From: Chondrilla cf. caribensis
Lineage: Eukaryota; Porifera; Demospongiae; Chondrillida; Chondrillidae
Assembly (NCBI GenBank): GCA_964020155.1
Contig: OZ026565.1
Span: forward strand, 3,272,053-3,336,052
Reading direction: 5' to 3'
Length of the DNA: 64,000 bases
The position numbers and the translations under genes were made by a program. Below are positions 1-10,417 of this stretch, piece after piece (position 1 is the first letter of the stretch; every line of letters begins with the position of its first letter). The notes under the pieces were generated by a model. It was given only the letters and a program-made list of their open reading frames with translations, ran no database searches and was not told the origin of the DNA.

Positions 1-1
1 T

Positions 2-664
2 GGGAAAGTAGAAAAGTATTCAAATAAAGTATTTAGTTTAGATGATGATTTGAAGTGGTGTAATACACTCCCACCACTGAACATAGGGAGGGTGCGTGCT
101 ACATCAACTTGTTTAGACAGCTTCATTCTTGTAGCTGGTGGTCGGGGTAGGAATGGTCCGTTGTCATCAGTAGAAGTGTTGAACAGTTCCCAGTCATCCT
201 CCACTTGGTGGGAGATTTGTGACTTACCTTTAAAGTCTCACCTCATGCAGTGCACAGTAACACATGACGAACTCTTCATTGGATGCGGTAGTGGTACTGT
301 TAAAACAGTTTACACAGGCAAACTGAGTGCTGTAAAGGAGTCCCTAAACGTTGATGAAGATTCTGAATCTAGTGTATCTCCTGAATCCTTTTGGCAGTCC
401 CTCCCTCAAACACCACTCAGGGATAGTGGTTTAGTTTCTGTAAACAACTGTCTTCTTACTGTGGGTGGTCGTGATGGTTATGAATCCCATTCATCTGTCC
501 ATTGTTATGATTTTTATAAGAAGACTTGGTCTAAAGTGTCTGATATTAGAAACAGTAGATGGTCACCAGCTGTTGTAGTCAGTCCATTTGAGAACAAACA
601 GGAACTTTTTGTACTTGGTGGTTTGGGTGCAAACACTTTTGTAGAATCATGTGAATTATTGTAA
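2..664 (+). CDS. Kelch-repeat C-terminal exon of a kinase-kelch paralogue (partial)
   Basis: The reading frame is open from the window edge to TAA at 662-664, so this is the 3' part of a gene that begins upstream. It is nearly co-linear with the last part of the kelch exon at 8613-9566. The kelch-like blades are visible as paired Gly-Gly strands (VAGGRGRN, TVGGRDG, VLGGLGAN), each followed by a conserved Trp (STWWEI, KTWSKV). Kelch propellers mediate protein binding. By analogy with the downstream copy, this exon probably ends a kinase, coiled-coil and kelch protein. It lacks four residues (around GTAYTIY) found in the other copy. No disabling mutation is seen in the visible part. Whether the upstream kinase half exists cannot be judged from this window. 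Confidence 0.75.
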   Translation, partial: GKVEKYSNKVFSLDDDLKWCNTLPPLNIGRVRATSTCLDSFILVAGGRGRNGPLSSVEVLNSSQSSSTWWEICDLPLKSHLMQCTVTHDELFIGCGSGTVKTVYTGKLSAVKESLNVDEDSESSVSPESFWQSLPQTPLRDSGLVSVNNCLLTVGGRDGYESHSSVHCYDFYKKTWSKVSDIRNSRWSPAVVVSPFENKQELFVLGGLGANTFVESCELL

Positions 665-1502
665 GTGTGTATCAGACTGATTCCCATTGTTTGAATGTTA
701 GACTGATTTCCATTCCCATTTGTTGTTTCCACTCTGATTTTTGTAGATTCTATATTCTTCTATTATATGATATTGGTTGTTGTCAACACGACATAATCTA
801 GTGGAGTGTCGGTGTAGCATAGCTAGAGTAGCCAGGAAGCATGGTAGTATGTCATACACACTTAGTACTTGGAGCACAAACTCGTTTATTCAGTCCAATA
901 ATCACTAGATAACACTTGTGGTTTGGACTGTAACCACATCTGATATGGACTAGAAACATTAATGGCTGAGAGGTCCCTCTAATGTGGTGGGGATGGTTTC
1001 ATTGGCTATGCCTTGGCAGTAGGCTGTAGCACCATAGGTAACATAAACGTACACACCGTAACATACATACGTAACATACCGTAGTCAGCTTCTCCATTGT
1101 ATTATGCACTTTGCAATGTGAACCCCACACCGCCCCCCATAGGGTATTTGCAATACTCTAGTTGAACATACTGTGGAAACTCCCTATTTAAGGAGGAATT
1201 TTGGATCACTATTCCCCCACCTCTGTGGTATAGGCATGACATTGCACCAAGATAGCAATGGGAACAGATTATAATGTGATAAACATCTTAGCATGTAGGC
1301 ACAGGTTATACAAAACTACACTAATCTCCCACTCCTTGGGGACCGGTGATATTAACTGCCAATGCTCACCCAAGCTCCCTACTCGTCCCATGGGGGGTAG
1401 AGTGGGGGTTCACACTGATAGGTGCAATATCAATGGCAGATCGGTAGGTACTGTAGTCATGTGCGTGTCATGTGTTAGTCGTCACATGTGAGCCTTGAAA
1501 AA
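665..1502. other. Intergenic spacer, duplicated at 9567-10415
   Basis: No convincing gene is seen. The stretch is co-linear with the spacer behind the second kelch exon, sharing for example the block from about 1090 to 1480 with 9990-10375. It is therefore part of the tandem duplication that includes both flanking genes. Short open frames here are not conserved between the two copies. Confidence 0.6.
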
Positions 1503-2436
1503 ATGGCTGCCGAAAGAAGGTTTATTGATTCTGTACTGAACATCGCCTAGTGTTGGATGAAGGGGAAGAAAAAGATCTAGAATGAGCTCTGATAATTCTG
1601 AAGACGAAGTGACTCCTCCTTCTCCCCTCCACCTACCAGCATACCTGGAAGGTACAGCTACTATTTGGTGAACGTCTTTACTCATCCACCTCTTATGTGT
1701 CCTTGTCGTGTGTTTTCCTGTACGTGTACAGGCCAAAATGAGCAATATATGCTCTCTAGGAATGATCCTCGAGGTTAACGGAGCTATCCAGGTTGATTTC
1801 CTTCGTTACATGTGACACGTACCATATGTACGTACACACAAGAACCTATGTGTACATAGGACACCTTTATGTACACACATTACGTACATGTGTAGTGTAT
1901 TATGTATTATACTCCTTGTCTCTGCTGGCAGTCCACTGAGGGGTGGCCCGTGTCATGAAGCACCTTGGTTCCGACCACCTTCCAAAGAGCCATCTGATAG
2001 TCTACATGCAGCGAGGAGGGACTCCAGAGTGGCTGAGGAGGTGGAAGCTTCACGGGACAACCAGGAACATCAAGAAGAACAGACTGTTAGCCGAGGCCTG
2101 TAGTCAAGGTGATTGGTTGGCAGTCCAACAACCCCTCTCCCAAGGTAGGAACATCCACCAACCTGGTGAGGACGGAGAGAGTTTACTGTCCTTGAATTGT
2201 TCAGCTGGTTCCTATGAACTTGTGGAGGTCCTCCTTAAGATGAGAAGTGGAATGGATGATAAAGGAATGGAAGGTGTGTATCTGGAGTGAGTGTAGTGGG
2301 TGTGTCTGATCTCTATCCCCTCCCCCATTAGACTGCACTCCTCTGATGGAGTCGTCCAGTGGAGGGTATAGCGATAATATTATTGTGAAGCTACTGCTGG
2401 ACCACGGAGTAGGAGTCAATGCCAAGTCAGCAGCAG
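1503..2436 (+). pseudogene. Mask-like (ANKHD1/ANKRD17) N-terminal fragment, copy 1
   Basis: Mask proteins are large ankyrin-repeat and KH-domain scaffolds. The piece at about 1932-2273 encodes LLAEACSQGDWLAV, then GESLLSLNCSAGSYELVEVLL. The piece at 2332-2436 encodes TPLMESSSGGYS and VKLLLDHGV. These correspond to the first two ankyrin repeats of ANKHD1/ANKRD17, separated by a phase-1 intron. A possible first exon (ATG 1503, MAAERRFIDSVLNIA) runs into TAG. Within the ankyrin exon the likely upstream frame (EEVEASRDNQEHQEEQT) and the ankyrin frame do not match, so a frameshift is present. A 6-bp insertion lies in the second repeat. Compared with copy 2, about 1.46 kb carrying two exons is missing near 1745. 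Nothing of the remaining ankyrin repeats or the KH domain follows, so this is a dead fragment. Confidence 0.7.
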
Positions 2437-2447
2437 GTCAGTGGTGC

Positions 2448-3029
2448 CTGTGCGTGCCTTCATGTTGGGGTGCAGGCTAGTGCAGTACATACAGTATATA
2501 CTCCCTGTGTACCTGTGTGTGCCTTCATGTTGGGGTGCAGGCTAGTGCAGTACATACGTACAGTATATACTCCCTGTGTACCTGTGTGTGCCTTCATGTT
2601 GGGGTGCAGGCTAGTGCAGTACATACAGTATATACTCCCTGTGTACCTGTGTGTGCCTTCATGTTGGGGTGCGGCTAGTGCAGTACATACAGTATATACT
2701 CCCTGTGTACCTGTGTGTGCCTTCATGTTGGGGTGCAGGCTAGTGCAGTACATACAGTATATACTCCCTGTGTACCTGTGTGTGCCTTCATGTTGGGGTG
2801 CAGGCTAGTGCAGTACATACAGTATATACTCCCTGTGTACCTGTGTGTGCCTTCATGTTGGGGTGCGGCTAGTGCAGTACATACAGTATATACTCCCTGT
2901 GTACCTGTGTGTGCCTTCATGTTGGGGTGCAGGCTAGTACAGTACATACAGTATATACTCCATGTGTACCTGTGTGTGCCTTCATGTTGGGGTGCAGGCT
3001 AGTGCAGTACATACAGTATATGTTCCCTC
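2448..3029. repeat. 65-bp minisatellite, about 9 copies (copy 1)
   Basis: The motif GCCTTCATGTTGGGGTGC recurs at about 2455, 2521, 2590, 2655, 2719, 2784, 2849, 2913 and 2978, a spacing of 64-69 bp. Some units lack one base (GCGGCT in place of GCAGGCT). It lies between the ankyrin exon and the Cys-rich exon. The open frames across it are only a by-product of the repeat. Confidence 0.95.
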
Positions 3030-3039
3030 CATCTCTCAG

Positions 3040-3416
3040 CAATGAAAGATGTGTGGAGTGTACCAGCTGCACCAGTGGCCACTACCAGAATGATACTGCA
3101 GCTACAACCTGTCTTCCTTGTCCAAAAGGTTATTTCACATCTAATAATGGGTCAACAGTCTGTCTGCAGTGTGAAAAAGGTCAGCAGAGGTTGTGGTGGG
3201 GTGTGTCATGTGGGTGTGTCCCCATACTAGTGTCCCCATACTAGTGTCCCATTCTAGTGTCGTAACAAATCCAATATCGTTTGTTGTGTCTAATGGTGTG
3301 CAGGTTGCTACCGGGATGCTGGTCACTCCGTGTGTGTGGAGTGTTGGGTGGGGTGGTACCAGCTGGATAAGGGACAGTCCAGTTGTCGTGAGTGTCCACA
3401 GGGATACTATTGTAAG
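3040..3416 (+). CDS. Cysteine-rich, Eph-receptor-like/GCC2-GCC3 exons (partial gene)
   Basis: Two exons can be read. Exon 3040-3179 encodes CVECTSCTSGHYQNDTAATT, then CLPCPKGYFTSNNGSTVCLQ. Exon 3304-3416 encodes CYRDAGHSVCVEC, then CRECPQGYYCK. They join in phase 1 (AAA-G/GT) with standard GT and AG sites and preserve the C-x2-C and CP-G-Y/F spacing of extracellular Eph-receptor-like Cys-rich repeats. The domain is expected to be outside the cell. The next candidate exon (from about 3596) reads PCPVDAYC and then stops, or is open only in another frame, so the gene may be broken there. It could be the ectodomain of the kinase gene at 5503, but no continuous splice path was proven. Confidence 0.5.
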
Positions 3417-3716
3417 GTAATGAATATCATTGTGTTCACTGAACACTGTAAACATGTACGTGTACTTATTGTTTGATGTAGTAGGTATTCTGCACATTGC
3501 AACACTGAGCCTTGGTATTGCATCACTCAGACAATATATTACACCATTTATATGATGCATTGCATCACTCACACAGTATATTGCATCACTCTTAGATTAT
3601 AACTTTGAGCCTCCCCAACCTTGTCCAGTGGATGCCTATTGCTAGTAGCCGGTCCCCCCAGTATTGTGGACCACTGTTTATGGCTCATGGCAGCAAAGAT
3701 GTGAGTATGTACAATG

Positions 3717-3717
3717 C

Positions 3718-3753
<36 letters not shown>
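3717..3753. repeat. (TTG)n microsatellite
   Basis: About twelve TTG units. The poly-Val and poly-Asn frames here are only translation of the repeat. Confidence 0.95.
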
Positions 3754-3757
<4 letters not shown>

Positions 3758-4047
3758 CGACTTGTTGTCTCCTCCACTAGGTATGTATCCCAATGCCTGC
3801 ATTCTATGTTGTACTGGTGTTGTCAGTCACAGGCTAGTAGGTTCTAGTTTCTATTTCTAATTTTAAATTGAGAATAGAAATATGCAGACACCCTCCACAT
3901 TGTCCAGTTTGTGCACTCACTTGTGTCCACTTTCCAGAGCTAGAGATGTGAGCTGTGTTGACTGTTGAGTATGTTCCTATTTGAGATTACCAGTTAACAG
4001 TATGTATGTTCAATTTGTTATGCTAAGAGTTATCAGTTACTGAGAGG

Positions 4048-4238
4048 GAACAGTATACTGAATGGTATACTGATTGTTATACTGAATGGTATACTGAATG
4101 TTATACTGATTATTATACTGCCTGTTGTACTGATTGTTATACTGATTGTTATACTGATTGTATACACTAGTGTTCTGTCATTGTATGTCAACATCAAGAA
4201 CAGTTATACTAGCTGTTATACTAGCTGTTATACTGATC
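4048..4238. repeat. 12-bp tandem repeat (TTATACTGATTG-like)
   Basis: Degenerate units of TATACTGATTGT and TATACTGAATGG occur in tandem from about 4058 to 4165. A related TTATACTAGCTG pair occurs at 4203-4228. No coding signal is seen. Confidence 0.8.
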
Positions 4239-4255
4239 CATTGTCTTTTATACAG

Positions 4256-4468
4256 TTATATTGATGGTATTAGCAATATTGGCCATTATTACTGTATTCA
4301 GAGTATGGTAAGTGTGTATTTTATATCCCATGTCCTATGTGTATGTTGGTGTATAAACTTGCCATACTGTTCTCTGTGTCCAGTGGTAGCAGGAGACCCA
4401 TTAGAAGTGGATCTACTCCATTGTTATCTAAAAGTGTCAAGACTCCTACCTACAGAGGATTGTGATCG
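4256..4468 (+). other. Possible transmembrane and juxtamembrane exon pair
   Basis: Between an AG at 4254-4255 and a GT at 4308, one frame reads ILMVLAILAIITVFRV, a credible membrane helix. After an AG at 4382-4383 the next stretch reads GSRRPIRSGSTPLLSKSVKT, a basic Ser/Thr-rich sequence typical of a cytoplasmic juxtamembrane segment. It then stops within a few codons, next to a (GT)n tract. A weak donor before that stop would join in phase to the kinase exon at 5484. This is inference from reading frame and composition only. Confidence 0.25.
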
Positions 4469-4469
4469 G

Positions 4470-4528
<59 letters not shown>
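4470..4528. repeat. (GT)n microsatellite
   Basis: Uninterrupted GT repeat of about 59 bp. Confidence 0.98.
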
Positions 4529-4530
<2 letters not shown>

Positions 4531-5502
4531 GAAGGAGAATGAACATATCTTTGTTTGACTATTAAATCAATTCTTTTATATGTATGTATTTAATTATGAT
4601 TTATAAATGTTGTTTGTTTTGTGGAGTAAATGGGTATTCAATGTTTTGTCTGAAATTAATTAGAAGGCTCTTTAATTAAAGCTGATTCATCGTAATATCA
4701 AAGGTGATCATCAGCACGACGTCATCCCCTCTCCATCCACCATCATATCATTGTCCCAAACAGTTCACTGCAACACATGTTCCTCCACTTATCTGACATC
4801 CTTCCAGTCAGTGTACAACGTCAACTCTTAATTCAGTATAAGAACTTTCTCAAGTTGACTGGTGAGTGGATTAGGTGTAAGTACTCAGTATATCTAGTAG
4901 ACAGCTGTGCTGTGGTATATTAGTAGCAGTGTATGGACCAGGTTGGAAACCACTGATTATTTCTGTCCTCTCACTCCTCATTGAGGTCTTTAGAGTACAA
5001 GCAGTATATGGATGGTGTGTGTGTGTGTGTGTATTGTGCATGGGTGTGGGTGTGGTGTTTGTGTTCATGCATGTACATTTCTCCTCTACAGTACTTTGCT
5101 GTATCCACTGTTGCCTAACTTCATGCAATATTACTGTGGACCCTTAGGAGAGACTGCTAGTGTACAAGAGCTGAACCTGTACCCGAGGTAGCTAACCAGA
5201 GCAGTATCAGCTCCAGTAGACCCTCCACTCTCACCAGTACATGGGTGCAGTGTACCAGCTGATGTTTGGACGTCTTCACTGTAACGAGGTCTTACTACGC
5301 TCTATTCTCCACCGCTCACTGCACCCTCATCACCAAGTGCATATGTTCGTGAGTGTGTGTACATTATAGTGGAGGTGTAGTAGTTCGTGAGTGGGCGGTT
5401 GGAATGGATTAGTACATGGTCACGTGAGTTATGTATCACGTGTGATATACCACAAGCCATATATGGGTATGTTGGAAGATCAGTTTGGGCTTTTCCTCGC
5501 TA
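4529..5502. other. No supported gene upstream of the kinase
   Basis: The stretch is AT-rich at first, then mixed. A 36-codon open stretch near 5238-5348 (MGAVYQLMFGRLHCNEVLL) ends at a possible GT donor but was not recognised. An AG at 5482-5483 just before the kinase frame could be a splice acceptor instead of the gene starting at ATG 5503. Confidence 0.4.
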
Positions 5503-8500
5503 ATGGCTGCTCTGAGATGTAACCTCTCCAGTTACTTTCGACCCATTCCTCCTTCGTTGAGGATAGGACTAGAGATCAACCGGGGTGCTTACGGCACCGT
5601 CCACGAAGGACAACTAGATGGTCGTCCCGTCGCTGTCAAGAAAATCCACCGACTTCTCCTCGAAGCGGCCAGTGGAGAGCGAGAGACGTGGGAAAGAGTC
5701 GTGCGCGATTTCGAGAAGGAGTGTCGTCTCCTGGAAGGACTGAAGCATCCCCATATCGTTGGATTCTCGGGAGCTTTCTACGATGTCCAAAGCAAAGAGC
5801 CCGTCCTAGTGATGGAGAGGATGAAAGAGAACCTGAGGGATCTTCTCGGTCGAGAAAGACAACTGAGTCTTCGTCGACAGCTTCAGATCAGCTTGGAAAT
5901 AGCGATCGGTCTGGAGTTCTTACACAGTCGGTCTCCTCCCGCCGTCCATCGCGACCTGAACGACAAGAACGTGATGCTGAACGAAGAAGGCGTGGTGAAA
6001 CTCGGCGACCTAGGACAGTCCCGGTTGAAGGAGAATTCGGTAGACTACTTCAGTACGGGCCAACCAGGAGCGGTTCCCTTCATGCCTCCAGAGGCTTTGA
6101 GTGAGCACCCTCACTACACGGAGAAGATCGACATGTTCTCCCTGGGTGTGCTAATGTTGGAGATATCCACTGGTCGCTACCCCTCAGTGAAGCTGTTTGG
6201 AATTGGATTGCAGCCAGAGGTATTGAGACGCCGGGAGGACCTGTCTAGGCTGTCGGATGGTCACCCACTGAAGCCGTTCATTCTTCACTGTCTGAAGGAC
6301 GACTACAAGGATCGTCCACCTGCCGTCATTGTGCGTTCCTTTGTTGAGAGTCGATTGGTGAGTGTCTCCACCAGTGATGGTGGTGGTGTCATTGGAGTTG
6401 ATGTGTCATGTCAGCCCCTTGTCTCCATGTGGTCTCTCTCTTTGATGTCATTGTCACTGAAGAGGTCAAAGGTTACATTTGTTCACCTCTTGTCATCCTA
6501 AAGACCTTCAAATGTGGTCCAATACAATTGCAGTTGTTAACTGTGTCATGTCAATTCTGTACATTCAGGAACTTGAGACCACTAAGAAGAAGCTGAGTGA
6601 TACAGAGAGCAGACTGGAGGGTACTGTTAAGGTGTGTTTGTCCATGTCCTTTAAATGTGGTCCAGTACAGTTTACATGTTCGCATCAATTCTGCATTTAG
6701 GAACTCGAAGAGAAGCTGAGAGATAATAAGAGCAGGATGGAGGGTGCTGTTAAGGTGTGTGTGGTGTGTGATAGAGCTAGGGTGGAGTGAACACTGGTTA
6801 CTGTGTCTTGTTGATTCTGTACATTCAGGAACTTGAGACCACTAAGGAGAAGCTGAGTGATACAGAGAGCAGGCTGGAGGGTGCTGTTAAGGTGTGTTTG
6901 TCCATGTGTCCTCAACCAGTGCTACTTGGATGGTGAACTGGTGTAAGGTACCCCAGAACCATGCTATGTACATGCACAGCTCATAGGCGGAGGAATGGTT
7001 TGCCAAGTGGGGGGGCCTGAAGGCCATGGTATGCAACTCGTGATTAATGTCACAATGGTGTTTGTACATACAATACTCTACACAAATAATACATATTCAC
7101 CATTAAAAATATAATTTTAGCAAAACCCAATAGCATGTTAGCTACATAACATGCAATTAACAACAGCTGTGAGAGAGAGAGCTGCCAGAGCTGATTTCTG
7201 CAACAGAAGCTCTCTTCTTATTCAGAGGTCCTGAAACGCTAAGATAACTAAGAAGGGACGATTGCTAAGCCATAATAGTCGAGATATGTAATAACAAACC
7301 GAGACAAACACACAAGAGTTGTCTTTTCTGCAGCCGCGTGTTGGTTGCGTAATTGAAAAATGGTTGCCCTTACTGAATGTTACTGCTTGAATAATTCAGA
7401 CTCGTTACTATGTTCATAGCGCTTTTGGAAGGTAACAAAATGAAATACTAGTGTTTTATCCCTGTAATTTATCATTTTCCACACTTATTTCACCAAATGT
7501 GTTGAATATGCAGCTTTTTAGTGACGGACCAAACTGAATTTATTTAAGGGGGCCAAAGACATTCTTGGCCCCCCCTGTTCCGCCGCCTATGCAGCTAATT
7601 GACTGACCAGTGTGTGATGTTGGTAGAGTGTTGAATAGCAGTACCAAGCACACCACCAAGACCCTTCACTACTGTGACCTATCCCTGTCAATCCTGCACA
7701 TCTAGGAACTTGAGACCACTAGACAGAAGCTGAGTGATCCAGAGAACAGACTGGAGGGTGCTGTTAAGGTGTCCAAGGTGAGTGGGTGTGTATGCTGTGT
7801 ACACACCTCCCCATGTAGGCCTCACATCTCGGAGTAACCACCTCAACAGTGAGAGAGGGAGGAATACATGTAGCCACACCCACTTGTCCATCCTGTCGTA
7901 ACCACAACCACTATTCCATCCTAAGTAATGGGCGTGACGTACAAGACGAACAATAGGGTGGGTGTGGGATAGTGTCAATCAATCAACCAATGTCACAGAC
8001 TGGACACATCTCCTAGACAGGAGGTCGCTCCTACATTATACAACTGCATATTCATCACAATGTGTACTGTTAGGAGCATGAACAGATTGGATTGTGGCAT
8101 AGTGTTTGCATTAATAATTACTTTTCCATATTAGGAAGATGAAGGTCCCAAATTGTGTAGTCCAATGAAGAGTGTCCAAATATCTGACAGAGAGAGTAAA
8201 ATGAAGGTTGGTGTGAGCAGTTAGTGAGAATGAGGAGAACCATCATGTTCCCTTTTGTTCTGTGTCCGCCCTTCTTGTTGAGTGCTGTTCCCCCCTACTA
8301 AACTCCACCCACAAGTAATAACCAGCAAGTTCTGTAGTTTTGGGTCCAGCTTGTATTTTCTACTTCTATTCCAGCAAAATTGAAATCTGCTATGTGCAGG
8401 TCACCTGACATTCATGTGACTAATGCATTCACTTGTTACTATCTGTCTGGTGCACTCAGTTCCATCCACATTAGTTGAATCATGTACACATGTATACAGG

Positions 8501-9566
8501 TACTTAGTCCTGTCCCAATGTGATGTGTGTCTCACATCTCATCTGCTTATAGTACATCCTTATCTGATGGTTAATTCGATGTGATTTTATTTTGTGTGTT
8601 TTATGAATGTAGTTGTTTGAAGAAGAGAAGTTGAAGCTGAGTCACCTCTACTGGAGAAAAGAACCAGATGTATTGGAGCGGATGCCATATCCAACGGCAG
8701 TTTATTTGAATGGGAAGATATTTGTTGGTGATAGGAAGGTGAATCAACAGTTTCTTTGTTTGTTTGATGTTGTCAGTCGAACTTGGACTAAACTACCATT
8801 TCATGATTCTTGTGAAATGAATGGCTTCACCTTAGCCACCAGCAACAGCAAGGTACACACTATAGGTGGTACCTGGAGAAAGGATGGGAAAGGAGAAAGG
8901 TTTTCAAATAAAGTGTTTAGTTTAGATGATGATTTGAAGTGGTGTAATACACTCCCACCACTGAACATAGGGAGGATTGCGGCTACATCAACTTCTTTTG
9001 ACAGCTTCATTCTTGTAGCTGGTGGTCGGGGTAGAAATAGTCCATTGTCATCAGTAGAAGTGTTGAACAGTTCCCAGTCATCCTCCACTTGGTGGGAGAT
9101 TTGTGACTTACCTGTAAAGTCTTGGCTCATGCAGTGCACAGTAACACATGACGAACTCTTCATTGGATGTGGTGATCATACTGTTACTACAGTTGGTACT
9201 GCATATACAATTTACACATCCAAACTGAGTGCTGTAAAGGAGTCCCTAAACGTTGATGAAGATTCTGAATCTAGTGTATCTCCTGAATCCTTTTGGCAGT
9301 CCCTACCTAAAACACCACTCGGGGAGAGTGGTTTAGTTTCTGTAAACAACTGTCTTCTTATTGTGGGTGGTGATGATGATCTCAAACTCCATTCATCTGT
9401 TCATTCATATGATTGTTATAAGAAGACTTGGTCTAAAGTCTCTGATATTAGTAACAGTAGAGTGTCACCAGCTGTTGTAGTCAGTACATTTGAGAACAAA
9501 CAGAAACTCTTTGTACTTGGTGGTGGTGGTGCTAACACTTTTGTAGAATCATGTGAATTATTGTAA
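5503..9566 (+). CDS. Protein kinase, coiled-coil and kelch fusion protein
   Basis: The exons are 5503-6357, 6569-6631, 6701-6754, 6829-6891, 7706-7777, 8135-8206 and 8613-9566. All are phase 0 with GT-AG borders, giving 710 aa. Residues 1-285 form a protein kinase, probably of the TKL/serine-threonine type. It has a nucleotide loop NRGAYGTV at about 26-33, VAVKK with the ATP lysine at 46/47, HRDLNDKNVML with catalytic D151 and N156, metal site DLG 169-171 in place of DFG, PPEAL at about 195 and DRPP at about 270. The first loop glycine is Asn. Four small exons encode near-copies of ELETTKxKLSDTESRLEGAVK, a coiled coil. A 24-residue exon EDEGPKLC... follows, and then a single 317-aa kelch exon with GG/W blades. 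The kinase exon is visibly more GC-rich than the kelch exon. A signalling role with the kelch domain as substrate or partner adaptor is inferred. The start could lie further upstream if the AG at 5483 is used. Confidence 0.82.
6982..7591. mobile_element. 610-bp TIR element inside an intron of the kinase-kelch gene
   Basis: The left end CATAGGCGGAGGAATGG is matched inverted at the right end CCGCCGCCTATG. Inside these ends GGGGGGGCC on the left faces GGCCCCCCC on the right. Direct repeats CAGCT flank both sides (6977-6981 and 7592-7596), consistent with a 5-bp target duplication. No transposase frame is seen, so this is a non-autonomous DNA element. Confidence 0.8.
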
Positions 9567-10417
9567 GTGTTTGTACTTCAGACTGATTCCCATTCCCATT
9601 TGTTGTTTTCACTCTGATTTTTGTAGAGTTGATTATTCTAACAATGAATTTATAATAAGATTATTATATGATATTGGTTGTTGTCATGGCAACATGTTCT
9701 ATGATAGGGGATGAGTGTTGGTCTAGAGTAGCCAGGAAGGTAGGAAGTAGGTGTGTGTGGCAGTATGTCATACACACTTAGTACTTATAGATCACAAATT
9801 CTTTTATGCATTCCAATAATCACACGATAACACTTGTGGTTTGGACTGTAACCACATCTGATGGCAGTGGGCTGTAGCACCATAGGTAACATAATGACAG
9901 CTTTGCATCACTGAAGGAATCCAAACACTGGACATTTCACTCAACAACGTTGAATCCTGGATTCAACTTGAAACCAGTACCTGGACCGTAGTCAGCTTCA
10001 CCATTGTATTATGCACTTTGCAAAGTGAACCCCACCCCACCCCCACAGGGTATTTGCACTACTCTAGTTGAACATACTGTGGAAACTCCCTATTTAAGGA
10101 GAGATTTTGGATCACTATTCCCCCACCTCTGTGGTATAGGCATGACATGGCACCAAGATAGCAAGGGGAACAGATTAGCTATAATGTGATAAACCTCTTA
10201 GCATGTAGGCACAGGTTATACAAAACTACACTAATCTCCCACCCCTTGGGGGTGATATTAACTGCCAATGCTCACCCAAGCTCCCTACTCGTCCCATGGG
10301 GGGTAGAGTGGGGGTTCACACTGATAGGTGCAATATCAATGGCTGAACGGGAGGTACTGTAGTCATGTGTATGTCACGTGTTAGTCGTCACATGTAAGCC
10401 TTGAAAATGGCTGCCGA
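9567..10417. other. Intergenic spacer, second copy
   Basis: Co-linear with 665-1502 with small indels. No gene is supported. Confidence 0.6.

Noticed and set aside
2419..3002. Repeated open frames with CVPSCWGAG and VQYIQYIL
   Set aside because: By-product of the 65-bp minisatellite, whose unit length is not a multiple of three and so mixes frames; no coding constraint between the copies.
3605..3847. Poly-valine open frame
   Set aside because: (TTG)n microsatellite.
5238..5348. Possible exon MGAVYQLMFGRLHCNEVLL upstream of the kinase
   Set aside because: Short, unrecognised and without a clear partner exon.
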